In this document: positions 12,285 through 20,829 of the stretch, one piece after another
Position numbering within the stretch: the stretch's first letter is position 1
How the letters are laid out: the number at the start of each line of letters is the position of its first letter
Source of the DNA: Paracoccaceae bacterium
GTDB lineage: Bacteria; Pseudomonadota; Alphaproteobacteria; Rhodobacterales; Rhodobacteraceae
Length of the DNA: 27,843 nucleotides
Assembly: GCA_003564655.1 (NCBI GenBank)
Contig: PXES01000086.1
Span: forward strand, 1 to 27,843
Direction: 5' to 3'
Made by a program: the position numbers and the translations under genes
The notes under the pieces: model-generated
The model's database searches: none
What the model was told of the DNA's origin: nothing
What the model saw: the letters and a program-made list of their open reading frames with translations, nothing else

Positions 12285-13448
12285 TCATGCGGCTGCAAGG
12301 CGTTGCTCTGCGAGTTCCACCCAGAAGCTGCAGCCCGCCGGGATCACGGCATCGTTGAAGTCATATTGCGGGTGGTGCACGTCGGCGGTATCGCCATTGC
12401 CGACAAGGATATAGGCCCCCGGCCGCTCTTCGAGCATAAAGGCAAAATCCTCGCCCCCCATGACCAGCGGCGCGGTCTCGCACGCGCCCGCCACAGCGCG
12501 CGCGGCTGCGGCGGCGTGGTCGGTCTCGGGCTCGGAATTGACCATGACCGGATAGCCGCGAAAATAATTGACCTGCGCCGTTGCCCCATGCGCTGCGGTG
12601 ATATGCTCGGCCAGCGCCTTGATGCGGGTCTCGGCCAAGGCGCGCACGTCTGCATCGAGCGTCCGGACCGTGCCGCGCAGCGTCACATGCTGCGGGATAA
12701 CGTTGAAGGCCTGCGACTCGGTCACGAACGACGTGACCGAGACCACCGCCTCCTTCGTCGGATCTACATTGCGGCTGACGATGGTCTGCATCGCCACAAC
12801 GAGTTGCGCGGCAACAACCGTGGTGTCGATGGTCTGGTGCGGCTTGGCGGCATGACCGCCCTTCCCCTCGAGGTGGATCTCGAACTGGTCGGTCGCGGCA
12901 AAAAACGCCCCGGGGCGGATCGCGAAACTGCCCGCCGGGCGGCCTGGCCAATTGTGCATCCCGTAGACCTCATGGATGCCGAAGCGTTCCATCATCCCGT
13001 CGCGGCACATCTCGTCGCCGCCGCCACCGCCTTCTTCGGCGGGCTGGAAGATCACCACAACCGTGCCGTCGAAATTGCGGGTCTCGGCCAGGTATTTCGC
13101 CGCCCCCAGCAGCATCGCCGTGTGCCCGTCATGGCCGCAGGCGTGCATCTTGCCAGCCTCCTTCGAGGCATGGGGCGCGCCCGTCGCCTCATGTATGGGC
13201 AGCGCGTCCATGTCGGCGCGTAGGCCCACCACGCGCCCAGAGCCCGTGCTGCGCCCCCGGATCACGCCCACGACGCCGGTGCGCCCGATCCCCTCGACCA
13301 CCTCGTCGCAGCCGAATTCGCGCAGCTTCTCGGCCACGATCCCGGCGGTGCGGTGGCAGTCGAACAGCAATTCGGGATGGGCATGAAAATCCTGCCGCCA
13401 GGCAGGGATCTCGGGCAGCAGCTCGGCAAAACGGTTTCGGACAGGCAT
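12285..13448 (-). CDS. M20 family amidohydrolase (hippurate hydrolase-like)
   Basis: A 387-residue dinuclear metallo-amidohydrolase of peptidase family M20D, which releases amino acids from N-acyl or aromatic amide conjugates (hippurate, indole-acetyl amino acids and similar). Metal-site segments: HACGHDGHTAM at 102-112, paired glutamates in FQPAEEG at 134-140, MHNWPGRPAG about 164-173, and the late HHPQYDFND. The substrate is not predictable from sequence. The ATG at 13448 has AGGGG 7 bases upstream. serB lies 82 bases upstream on the same strand, so the two may be cotranscribed. Confidence 0.9.
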   Translation of the reverse strand: MPVRNRFAELLPEIPAWRQDFHAHPELLFDCHRTAGIVAEKLREFGCDEVVEGIGRTGVVGVIRGRSTGSGRVVGLRADMDALPIHEATGAPHASKEAGKMHACGHDGHTAMLLGAAKYLAETRNFDGTVVVIFQPAEEGGGGGDEMCRDGMMERFGIHEVYGMHNWPGRPAGSFAIRPGAFFAATDQFEIHLEGKGGHAAKPHQTIDTTVVAAQLVVAMQTIVSRNVDPTKEAVVSVTSFVTESQAFNVIPQHVTLRGTVRTLDADVRALAETRIKALAEHITAAHGATAQVNYFRGYPVMVNSEPETDHAAAAARAVAGACETAPLVMGGEDFAFMLEERPGAYILVGNGDTADVHHPQYDFNDAVIPAGCSFWVELAEQRLAAA

Positions 13449-13530
13449 GTTGGACCCCTGATGTCATGAAAGCTCTCGCGATCATGGCACATCGCCGCGC
13501 GCCTTGCCACGGGGCAGGACCGGAAAAACG

Positions 13531-14409
13531 TCACATGTTCACGAAATCGGCAGCGGCATAACCCTGCAGATAGAGAAGCGCAGTGAGATCCCCATGCATG
13601 ATCCGCAGGTCGCACTCTGCGGCGACCACAGGCTTGGCGTGCAGCGCCACCCCCGCACCCGCGCGCGACAGCATCCCCAGATCATTCGCTCCGTCGCCCA
13701 CCGCCATCACCTCGGCTGGTGTGATGCCCAGCCGCGCGGTGATCTCCTCGAGTGCGGCGACCTTGGCCGCGCGGCCCAGGATGGGCTCGGCCACTTGCCC
13801 GCTCAGTTGCCCGTTCACCGCCTCGAGCCGGTTGGCGCGATGTTCGTCGAACCCCAGACGCGCCGCCACGCGCTCGGTAAAGGCGGTGAACCCGCCCGAA
13901 ACCAGCGCCGCATGACCGCCATGCGCGCGCATCGTCGCGACCAGTTCGGGCCCGCCGGGGGTGAAGGTAATGCGCTCGGCAAAGACCTGCGCGATGATGC
14001 TCTCGGGCAGGCCCTTCAGCAGCGCGACCCGCTCGCGCAGCGCGTCCTCGAACTCCAGCTCGCCATTCATCGCCCGCGCGGTGATGCCCGCCACATGCGC
14101 GCCGACCCCGGCCATGTCGGCCAGTTCGTCAATGCATTCCTGCGCGATCATGGTGCTGTCCATATCGGCCAGCAGCATTCGTTTGCGCCGCCCCTCGGCC
14201 AGTTGCACCGCCATGTCGATGCCGCGCGCCTGCAGATCGTCCCAGACCTGCCACCGGTTCTCGGGCATGGCGGGCAGCGCGAATTCTGCGGCAATTCCGG
14301 GGTTCAGCCAGATGGCATCGCCCCCGCCCCAGGCATTGCGCAGCGCCTCGACAGTGGTGCGGTCGAGCGTGGGCTTGGCGGGGTTCACGAGCAGTGTGGC
14401 GACATACAT
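13531..14409 (-). CDS. serB: Phosphoserine phosphatase SerB
   Basis: A 292-residue HAD-superfamily phosphatase that hydrolyses phosphoserine, the last step of serine synthesis. Motif I is DMDST at 82-86 (nucleophile Asp82), motif II SGGF at 171-174, Lys216 after LGRAA, and motif IV GDGAND at 238-243. An N-terminal ACT-like region of about 70 residues precedes the catalytic core, as in alphaproteobacterial SerB. The open frame continues 48 codons upstream, but ATG 14409 has AGAGG with 7-base spacing. The gene is divergent from serC-serA, so all three serine-pathway genes share the 126-base control region 14410-14535. Confidence 0.95.
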   Translation of the reverse strand: MYVATLLVNPAKPTLDRTTVEALRNAWGGGDAIWLNPGIAAEFALPAMPENRWQVWDDLQARGIDMAVQLAEGRRKRMLLADMDSTMIAQECIDELADMAGVGAHVAGITARAMNGELEFEDALRERVALLKGLPESIIAQVFAERITFTPGGPELVATMRAHGGHAALVSGGFTAFTERVAARLGFDEHRANRLEAVNGQLSGQVAEPILGRAAKVAALEEITARLGITPAEVMAVGDGANDLGMLSRAGAGVALHAKPVVAAECDLRIMHGDLTALLYLQGYAAADFVNM

Positions 14410-14535
14410 CGGGCGACCTCTGATTGACAGGCGCGGTCTAGGCGAAAAATCCGGCTTGCACCAGCGGCCTTCGCGGCGTATCCGCACCGGCGGGACACCC
14501 TTCCCCAACGAAGGGCGAATATCTGGAAGGATACC
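14410..14535. promoter_or_regulatory. Shared serB/serC control region
   Basis: The 126-base gap between divergent serB and serC contains a perfect -35 hexamer TTGACA at 14424-14429 on the plus strand, but no convincing -10 at the right distance. It also has a 6-bp hairpin CCCTTC/GAAGGG at 14498-14515, immediately upstream of the serC ribosome binding site (GGAAGG near 14525). The hairpin could influence serC translation. Confidence 0.4.
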
Positions 14536-15693
14536 ATGACCAGACCTGCTCAACCGGCCAAGCGCCCGGTCAATCCGCGCTTCTCATCCGGCCCCTGCGC
14601 CAAGATCCCCACATTCTCGCTCGACCTGCTTGCCGACGCGCCTCTGGGCCGCTCGCACCGGGCAGCTGTCGGCAAGGCCAAGCTCAAGGCCGCCATCGGC
14701 GGCACGCGCGAGGTCCTCGGCGTGCCCGACGATTACCGCATCGGCATCGTGCCTGCCTCGGACACCGGCGCGGTCGAGATGGCGATGTGGTCGCTCCTGG
14801 GCGCGCGCCCCGTTACTATGGTCGCGTGGGAGAGTTTCGGCGCGGGCTGGGTGACGGATGCCGTCAAGCAGTTGAAGCTGGATGCAGAGGTGCGCACCGG
14901 CGAGTACGGCGAGATCGTCGACATGGCCGCGGTGGATTACGACAGCGATGTCGTCTTTACTTGGAACGGCACCACCAGCGGCGTGCGGATGCCGCATGGC
15001 GACATGATCCCCGATGACCGGGCCGGGCTGACCATCTGCGACGCGACCTCGGCGGCCTTTGCAATGGACCTGCCCTGGGACAAGCTGGATGTTACGACGT
15101 TCTCGTGGCAGAAGGTGATGGGCGGCGAGGCGGCGCACGGGATGCTGATCCTGTCGCCCCGCGCCATCGAACGGCTGGAGAGCCACACCCCCCCCTGGCC
15201 GCTGCCCAAGATCTTCCGCCTGACCAAGGGCGGCAAGCTGATCGAGGGGATTTTCAAGGGCGAGACGATCAACACCCCCTCGATGCTCGCGGTCGAGGAC
15301 TACCTGGTGGCGCTTGACTGGGCGCGGTCGATCGGCGGGCTGCCCGCGCTGATCGCTCGGTGCAACGCCAATGCCGGTGTTATCGCGGAATTCTGCGCCG
15401 CGCGCGACTGGATCGCAAATCTGGCGGCGGACCCGGCGACGGCCTCGACCACCAGCGTCTGCCTGCGCTTTACCGACACCGCCATCAAGGACGGGGCGGC
15501 TTTCGCCAAGGCCGTCGCCAAGCGGCTGGAGTCCGAGGGCGTGGCCTATGACATAGGCGCCTATCGCGACGCGCCGCCGGGGTTGCGCATCTGGTGTGGT
15601 GCTACGGTCGAGACGAGCGATATCGCCGCGCTGATGGACTGGCTCGACTGGGCCTACCACACCGAGCGCGCCGCGCTGGCCGACGCCGCCTGA
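14536..15693 (+). CDS. serC: Phosphoserine aminotransferase SerC
   Basis: A 385-residue pyridoxal-phosphate aminotransferase (class V fold) that converts 3-phosphohydroxypyruvate plus glutamate to phosphoserine. It is the alphaproteobacterial form: the N-terminus has SSGPCAK at 17-23, cofactor-contacting residues lie in WNGTTSG (143-149) and CDATSAAFA (168-176), and the Schiff-base lysine is Lys193 in TTFSWQKVMGG. The ATG at 14536 has GGAAGG 5 bases upstream. serA follows after 43 bases on the same strand, so the two are likely cotranscribed. Confidence 0.96.
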   Translation: MTRPAQPAKRPVNPRFSSGPCAKIPTFSLDLLADAPLGRSHRAAVGKAKLKAAIGGTREVLGVPDDYRIGIVPASDTGAVEMAMWSLLGARPVTMVAWESFGAGWVTDAVKQLKLDAEVRTGEYGEIVDMAAVDYDSDVVFTWNGTTSGVRMPHGDMIPDDRAGLTICDATSAAFAMDLPWDKLDVTTFSWQKVMGGEAAHGMLILSPRAIERLESHTPPWPLPKIFRLTKGGKLIEGIFKGETINTPSMLAVEDYLVALDWARSIGGLPALIARCNANAGVIAEFCAARDWIANLAADPATASTTSVCLRFTDTAIKDGAAFAKAVAKRLESEGVAYDIGAYRDAPPGLRIWCGATVETSDIAALMDWLDWAYHTERAALADAA

Positions 15694-15736
15694 ACCTGTT
15701 TTCCGTTTCCAGACCCTCTTGCAAGGAGCCAATTTC

Positions 15737-17332
15737 ATGGCACCCAAAGTTCTCGTGTCGGACAAGCTGTCCGAAACCGCTGTCCAGATTTTCCGCGACC
15801 GGGGGATCGACGTCACTTTCGACCCCAGCATCGGCAAGGACAAGGACAAGCTGCTCGCCGCCATTCCCGAATATGACGGGCTGGCGATTCGCTCGGCCAC
15901 CAAGGCCACCGAAAAGCTGCTGAACGCCGCGACCAATCTCAAGGTCGTGGGGCGCGCCGGCATCGGGGTCGACAATGTCGATATCCCGGCGGCCTCGAAG
16001 AAAGGCGTGATCGTGATGAACACGCCCTTCGGCAACTCGGTGACCACCGCCGAACACGCGATTTCGCTGATGATGGCGGTGGCGCGGCAGATCCCCGAGG
16101 CCAATGCCTCGACCCATGCCGGAAAGTGGGAGAAATCGCGCTTCATGGGGGTCGAGTTGACCGGCAAGACGCTGGGCGTGATCGGTGCAGGCAATATCGG
16201 CGCGATCATCTGCGACCGCGCGCTGGGGCTGCGCATGAAGGTCATCGCCTACGACCCCTTCCTCAGCGAGGAGCGTGCGACCAAGCTGGGCGTCACCAAG
16301 GTTGAGCTCGACGAGTTGCTGGCGCGGGCCGACTTCATAACCCTGCACGTGCCGCTGACCGACAAGACCCGCAACATCCTGTCGGCCGAGAACATTGCGA
16401 AGACCAAGCCGGGCGTGCGCATCGTCAATTGTGCGCGCGGCGGGCTGGTCGATGAGGCCGCCCTCGCCGAGGCGCTCCGCGCGGGTCATGTCGCGGGTGC
16501 GGGGTTCGACGTGTTCGCGGTCGAGCCCGCCACCGAAAGCCCGCTTTTCGGGCTGCCGAATGTGGTGGTGACGCCGCATCTGGGCGCCTCGACCAACGAG
16601 GCGCAGGAGAATGTCGCGCTGCAGGTGGCCGAGCAGATGTCGGATTACCTGCTGACCGGCGCGGTGCAGAACGCGCTCAACATGCCCTCGGTCACGGCCG
16701 AGGAAGCGCGCGTCATGGGGCCGTGGCTGAAACTTGCCGCGCATCTGGGCGCGTTCGCCGGTCAGCTCACGGATGAACCGATCAAGGCCATCAACATCCT
16801 CTATGACGGGCGCGTGACCGAGATGAACCTCGACGCGCTGGGCTGTGCGGTGATCGCAGGCGTGATGAAGGCCACCAACCCGGATGTGAACATGGTCTCC
16901 GCCCCGGTGATGGCGCGCGAGCGCGGGGTGCAGATCTCGACCACGACCCAAGGCAAGTCGGGCGTGTTCGACGCCTATATCAAGCTCACCGTGGTCACGG
17001 CCGAGCGCGAACGGTCCATCGCGGGCACCGTGTTCTCGGACGGCAAGCCGCGCTTCATCCAGATCAAGGGCATCACGATCGACGCCGAGGTGGGGGCGCA
17101 CATGCTGTATACAACGAACGAGGACGTGCCGGGGATCATCGGCGCACTGGGCAATACGATGGGCGATAACGGGGTGAACATCGCGAACTTCACACTGGGC
17201 CGGTCCGAGGCCGGGCGCGACGCGATCGCACTTCTCTATCTCGATGCCCCGGCGCCCGAGCCGGTGCTCGACAAGCTACGGGCGACGGGCATGTTCCGGC
17301 AGGTGCGCCCGCTCGCCTTCGACATGGCCTGA
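15737..17332 (+). CDS. serA: D-3-phosphoglycerate dehydrogenase SerA (long, ACT-containing form)
   Basis: A 531-residue NAD-dependent dehydrogenase that commits 3-phosphoglycerate to serine synthesis. The Rossmann fold shows GVIGAGNIG at 147-155. Catalytic Arg234 is in NCARGGL, Glu263 in VEP and His281 in TPHLGAS. An intervening regulatory (ASB) domain occupies about 315-450 and a C-terminal ACT domain about 455-531, where serine binds for feedback inhibition in the type-1 enzymes. ATG 15737 is chosen over an upstream in-frame ATG because AAGGAG lies 8 bases before it and the protein starts as homologues do. It is followed by a hairpin terminator at 17338-17362. Confidence 0.96.
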   Translation: MAPKVLVSDKLSETAVQIFRDRGIDVTFDPSIGKDKDKLLAAIPEYDGLAIRSATKATEKLLNAATNLKVVGRAGIGVDNVDIPAASKKGVIVMNTPFGNSVTTAEHAISLMMAVARQIPEANASTHAGKWEKSRFMGVELTGKTLGVIGAGNIGAIICDRALGLRMKVIAYDPFLSEERATKLGVTKVELDELLARADFITLHVPLTDKTRNILSAENIAKTKPGVRIVNCARGGLVDEAALAEALRAGHVAGAGFDVFAVEPATESPLFGLPNVVVTPHLGASTNEAQENVALQVAEQMSDYLLTGAVQNALNMPSVTAEEARVMGPWLKLAAHLGAFAGQLTDEPIKAINILYDGRVTEMNLDALGCAVIAGVMKATNPDVNMVSAPVMARERGVQISTTTQGKSGVFDAYIKLTVVTAERERSIAGTVFSDGKPRFIQIKGITIDAEVGAHMLYTTNEDVPGIIGALGNTMGDNGVNIANFTLGRSEAGRDAIALLYLDAPAPEPVLDKLRATGMFRQVRPLAFDMA

Positions 17333-17337
17333 CCCCT

Positions 17338-17362
17338 GCGCGCGCCCGAGCCGGGCGCGCGC
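17338..17362 (+). terminator. Hairpin terminator after serA
   Basis: GCGCGCGCCC (17338-17347) and GGGCGCGCGC (17353-17362) form a perfect 10-bp stem with a 5-base loop, followed by CCTTTG. It begins 5 bases after the serA stop and ends 7 bases before the ribosome binding site of the phosphatase gene. Confidence 0.6.
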
Positions 17363-17380
17363 CCTTTGCGGAGCGTGACG

Positions 17381-18118
17381 ATGCGAAGTTATGCAATCGG
17401 CGACATTCACGGGCATCTCGACCTGCTGCTTGCGGCGCATGATCGCATTGCCGCCGACAAGGCGGCCTGCGGCGACCCCGATGCCCCTGTCATCCCCCTG
17501 GGCGATCTGGTCGATCGTGGCCCCGACAGCGCGGGCGTGATCCGCACCCTGCGCGAGGGGGTCGCGGCGGGAAAGCCCTGGCTGGTGCTCAAGGGCAATC
17601 ACGACCGGTTGTTCGAACGCTTCCTGACCGCGCCAGACTGGCGCGACCCGCATCTGCGCGAGGACATCAGCTATCTGCACCCCGCCATCGGCGGGGCTGA
17701 AACGCTGATGTCCTACGGGCTGTTCCGGCCGACATCGTTCCATGCCCGCCGCGTGCGCGAGGATGCTCTGGCCGCTGTTCCCGAGGCCGATCTGGCCTTC
17801 CTCGCAGCGCGACCGCTGACCCATGAGCGCGGCGCGGCGCTTTTCGCCCATGCGGGCATCCGGCCCGGCGTGCCGCTTGACGCGCAGGAGGAGCAGGACC
17901 TCGTCTGGATCCGCGAGCCATTCCTGAGTGACACGCGCGATCACGGGCCGCTGGTGATCCATGGCCACACCGCGATCCCCGAACCGACGCATTACCGCAA
18001 CCGCGTCAACATCGACAGCCGCGCGGCCTATGGCGGGCCACTGACCGCCATCGTGATCGAAGGGCGTGATGTCTGGGTACTGGATAAGGGCGGGCGCCGA
18101 CCGCTGACGCCGCTCTGA
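17381..18118 (+). CDS. PPP-family metallophosphoesterase (Ser/Thr phosphatase or Ap4A hydrolase type)
   Basis: A 245-residue metal-dependent phosphatase with the complete PPP signature: GDIHG at 7-11, GDLVDRG at 41-47, GNHD at 72-75, a later HAG (within FAHAGIRPG) and GHT (within IHGHTAIPEP). Bacterial members act on phosphoproteins or on diadenosine tetraphosphate; these cannot be separated by sequence here. ATG 17381 has GGAG 7 bases upstream; an earlier in-frame start at 17366 lacks this. The stop is only 3 bases from the stop of the convergent polyprenyl synthase gene. Confidence 0.87.
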   Translation: MRSYAIGDIHGHLDLLLAAHDRIAADKAACGDPDAPVIPLGDLVDRGPDSAGVIRTLREGVAAGKPWLVLKGNHDRLFERFLTAPDWRDPHLREDISYLHPAIGGAETLMSYGLFRPTSFHARRVREDALAAVPEADLAFLAARPLTHERGAALFAHAGIRPGVPLDAQEEQDLVWIREPFLSDTRDHGPLVIHGHTAIPEPTHYRNRVNIDSRAAYGGPLTAIVIEGRDVWVLDKGGRRPLTPL

Positions 18119-18121
18119 CGC

Positions 18122-19126
18122 TCAGTACAGCCGCGAGACGACGTAATCGGCCAGCCCGTCCAGCATCTCGCGCAGCGGGTGGTCGGGCAGTTCGGTCAGC
18201 GCATTTCGGGCACGGGCGGACCAGTCCAGCGCCTCTTGCCGGGTCTCTTCCAGCGAGCCGTGCCGCGCGATGATCTCCTGCGCGGCCTCGAAATCGCCCT
18301 GTTCTTGCGCGCCGCTCTCGATCACGCGCTGCCAGAAGGCGCGCTCGGTCGCATCGGCGCGCACGACAGCACGAATCACCGGCAGCGTCAGCTTGCGCTC
18401 GCGGAAATCATCGCCGATGTTCTTGCCGATGCCAGTGCCCGCCCCGCCGTAATCCAGCCAGTCATCGACCATCTGGAAACTGACGCCCAGCGCATCGCCA
18501 TAATCCCGCAGCGCGCCAACCTGCGCCGCCGGGGCCTCGGCCAGCACGGCCCCGGCCTCGGTCGCCGCCGAGAACAGCGCCGCGGTCTTGCCGCGGATGA
18601 CGCGCAGATACTGCTCTTCGGTCGTCGACAGATTTGCCGCTGTGGAGAGTTGCAGCACTTCGCCCTCGGCGATGGTGGCAGCAGCGTTCGACAGGATGTC
18701 GAGCACGCTCAGCGAGCCGCATTCGACCATCATCTGGAAGGCGCGCGCGAAGAGGTAGTCGCCCACCAGAACCGACGATTTGTTGTCCCACAGCAGGTTG
18801 GCCGTCGCCCGCCCGCGCCGCTGCGCGCTTTCATCCACCACATCGTCATGCAGAAGCGTCGCGGTGTGAATGAACTCGACCGTCGCGGCAAGGTGGTGAT
18901 GAAAATGACCGCCATAGCCGCACAACCGCGCGGCGGCGAGCACCAGCATCGGGCGGATGCGCTTGCCCCCGGCCTCGATCAGATGGGCTGTGACTTCGGG
19001 GATGCGCGGCGCGTGCTCGGACGCCATCCGCGCGCGGATCAGCGCGTCCACCTGCGCCAGATCGGGCGCGAGGGCCTGTGCAAGCGCCTGATGCGGGGCG
19101 CGCGTCTCGGGGGTGAACTTGTTCAT
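18122..19126 (-). CDS. ispB: Polyprenyl diphosphate synthase (octaprenyl/decaprenyl type)
   Basis: A 334-residue trans-isoprenyl diphosphate synthase that elongates with isopentenyl diphosphate to make the ubiquinone side chain. The first aspartate-rich motif DDVVD is at 94-98 and the second DDWLD at 221-225. GGKRIRP (53-59) and GDYLFARAF (122-130) are typical of long-chain synthases. The chain length (solanesyl or decaprenyl) is not readable by eye; Rhodobacterales make ubiquinone-10. ATG 19126 has GAGG 9 bases upstream; an in-frame TTG at 19144 is less likely. It is divergent from DUF2007 with a very short control region, and convergent with the phosphatase gene with only 3 bases between the stops. 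Confidence 0.92.
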   Translation of the reverse strand: MNKFTPETRAPHQALAQALAPDLAQVDALIRARMASEHAPRIPEVTAHLIEAGGKRIRPMLVLAAARLCGYGGHFHHHLAATVEFIHTATLLHDDVVDESAQRRGRATANLLWDNKSSVLVGDYLFARAFQMMVECGSLSVLDILSNAAATIAEGEVLQLSTAANLSTTEEQYLRVIRGKTAALFSAATEAGAVLAEAPAAQVGALRDYGDALGVSFQMVDDWLDYGGAGTGIGKNIGDDFRERKLTLPVIRAVVRADATERAFWQRVIESGAQEQGDFEAAQEIIARHGSLEETRQEALDWSARARNALTELPDHPLREMLDGLADYVVSRLY

Positions 19127-19174
19127 CGCGTCCTGCCTCGACAAACCGGCACTTGGGGAAATATGGTCATCGCC

Positions 19175-19390
19175 ATGAAGGAACTATTGCGCACACGCGA
19201 TCCGACAATCATCCCCTTCGCCACAGCGATCCTGCAGGGCGAAGGTATAGAGGTGTTTGATATAGACGTCCATATGCACACGCTGGAATCGACCTTGGGC
19301 ATGATGCCGCGGCGGCTGATGGTGCGGCGCGAGGATCATTTCATGGCCGTGTCGATCCTGCGTGAAAACGGCATCCCGCTGGATGACTGA
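19175..19390 (+). CDS. DUF2007 domain protein, 71 aa
   Basis: A 71-residue protein starting MKELLRTRDPTIIPF, with MMPRRLMVRRED and a final acidic end; this is the DUF2007 pattern, a putative signal-transducing small fold of unknown role. An in-frame ATG at 19163 would give 75 residues and lies closer to the GGGGA sequence; I prefer 19175 because relatives begin M-x-E-L-x-R-T. Its 3' end overlaps the TrmN6-like start by 8 bases (ATGACTGA), so the two are translationally coupled. Confidence 0.8.
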   Translation: MKELLRTRDPTIIPFATAILQGEGIEVFDIDVHMHTLESTLGMMPRRLMVRREDHFMAVSILRENGIPLDD

Positions 19391-20144
19391 GGCGCTAACG
19401 TGCGATGCGTTTCTGGATGGCCGCGTGCATGCCCACCAGCCGCGCGCAGGCTATCGCGCCGCGACCGACCCGGTATTCCTGGCTGCCGCCGTGCCCGCCC
19501 GCGCGGGGCAGTCGGTGCTGGAGCTTGGCTGCGGGGTGGGTGTCGCGGCGCTGTGCCTGAATGCCCGGGTGCCGGGGCTGGCCCTGACCGGGGTGGAGAT
19601 CCAGCCCGACTATGCCGCGCTTGCCCGACGCAACGCCGCCGAGAACGGTGCGGCGCTGGAAGTTGTCGAGGCCGACCTCGCCGCCCTGCCGCCGGACCTG
19701 CGAGCGCGCAGCTACGACCATGTCATCGCCAACCCGCCCTATTACCCCGCCCATGGCCCCGCCGCGCAGGATGCCGGGCGCGACCGCGCGCTGCGCGAGG
19801 CGACGCCGCTTTGCGACTGGGTCGATGTGGCGCTGCGGCGGGTGCGCGATGGCGGGTATGTCACGCTCATCCACCTGACCGAGCGCCTGCCCGAGATCCT
19901 GGCCGCGCTCGACGGACGGGCGGCGAGCCTTGTGCTGCCGCTGGCCGCGCGGGCGGCACGTCCGGCGCGGCGGGTGATCGTGCAGGCCCGCAAGGGCGGG
20001 CGCACGCCCTTCGTGCTGCTGCCGCCGCTGGTGATTCATCAGGGCGACGCGCATCCCGGCGATGGCGAATTCTTCACCGACACTGTGCGCGCGCTGATGC
20101 GCGAAGGCGCGGGGCTCGACCTCGCCGCCATGGCGCGCGGATGA
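19383..20144 (+). CDS. tRNA1(Val) adenine-37 N6-methyltransferase-like (TrmN6 family)
   Basis: A 253-residue class I S-adenosylmethionine methyltransferase. The cofactor loop LELGCGVGV is at 46-54, an acidic strand end GVEIQPDY at 70-77, and the amino-methyltransferase motif NPPYY at 117-121. The amino-group (N6-adenine) motif and N-terminal GRV(H/F)xxQPxxGYRAATDPV pattern match the TrmN6/YfiC family, which methylates A37 of tRNA1(Val). Specificity for tRNA is inferred. It starts inside the end of the DUF2007 gene. Confidence 0.8.
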   Translation: MTEALTCDAFLDGRVHAHQPRAGYRAATDPVFLAAAVPARAGQSVLELGCGVGVAALCLNARVPGLALTGVEIQPDYAALARRNAAENGAALEVVEADLAALPPDLRARSYDHVIANPPYYPAHGPAAQDAGRDRALREATPLCDWVDVALRRVRDGGYVTLIHLTERLPEILAALDGRAASLVLPLAARAARPARRVIVQARKGGRTPFVLLPPLVIHQGDAHPGDGEFFTDTVRALMREGAGLDLAAMARG

Positions 20145-20184
20145 GCCCTTGCCCCCTGCCCGCTCGCAAGGCATAGGAACCCGC

Positions 20185-20829
20185 ATGGCCCGCCAGCTCG
20201 ACTACGCTACGATTTCCGAGATTTTCGCGCGGTTTCACGCCGCCGACCCCGAGCCGAAGGGGGAGCTTGAGCATCTGAACGCCTACACGCTGGTGGTCGC
20301 CGTAGCGCTGTCGGCGCAGGCGACGGATGTGGGGGTCAACAAGGCCACGCGAGGGCTGTTCGCTGTGGCCGACACGCCGGAAAAGATGCTCGCGCTGGGC
20401 GAAGAGGGCGTGATCGAACATATCAAGACGATCGGCCTTTACCGCAACAAGGCGAAGAACGTCATCAAGCTCAGCCGCATTCTGGTCGAGCAGTATGGCG
20501 GGCAGGTCCCCTCCAGCCGCGCGGCGCTGCAATCGCTGCCGGGGGTGGGGCGCAAGACCGCGAATGTGGTGCTGAACATGTGGTGGCGGCTGCCCGCGCA
20601 GGCCGTGGACACGCATATCTTCCGCGTCGGCAACCGCACCGGCATCTGCCCGGGCCGCGACGTCGACGCAGTGGAGCGCGCCATCGAGGACCACGTTCCC
20701 GCCGAATACCAGCTTCACGCCCATCACTGGCTGATCCTGCATGGCCGCTACACCTGCAAGGCGCGCAAGCCCGCCTGCGGCGCCTGTCTGATCCGCGACC
20801 TCTGCCCCTATGAGGAGAAGACCCTTTGA
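20185..20829 (+). CDS. nth: Endonuclease III
   Basis: A 214-residue DNA glycosylase/AP lyase that removes oxidised pyrimidines. The helix-hairpin-helix LPGVGRKTAN (118-127) carries the catalytic Lys124, and Asp142 in VDTHIFRV is the second catalytic residue. The C-terminus has the 4Fe-4S cluster cysteines at 191, 198, 201 and 207 (spacing 6-2-5). ATG 20185 begins the family-typical N-terminus; the frame is open 12 codons further upstream. The stop overlaps the TTG start of the downstream kinase. Confidence 0.96.
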   Translation: MARQLDYATISEIFARFHAADPEPKGELEHLNAYTLVVAVALSAQATDVGVNKATRGLFAVADTPEKMLALGEEGVIEHIKTIGLYRNKAKNVIKLSRILVEQYGGQVPSSRAALQSLPGVGRKTANVVLNMWWRLPAQAVDTHIFRVGNRTGICPGRDVDAVERAIEDHVPAEYQLHAHHWLILHGRYTCKARKPACGACLIRDLCPYEEKTL

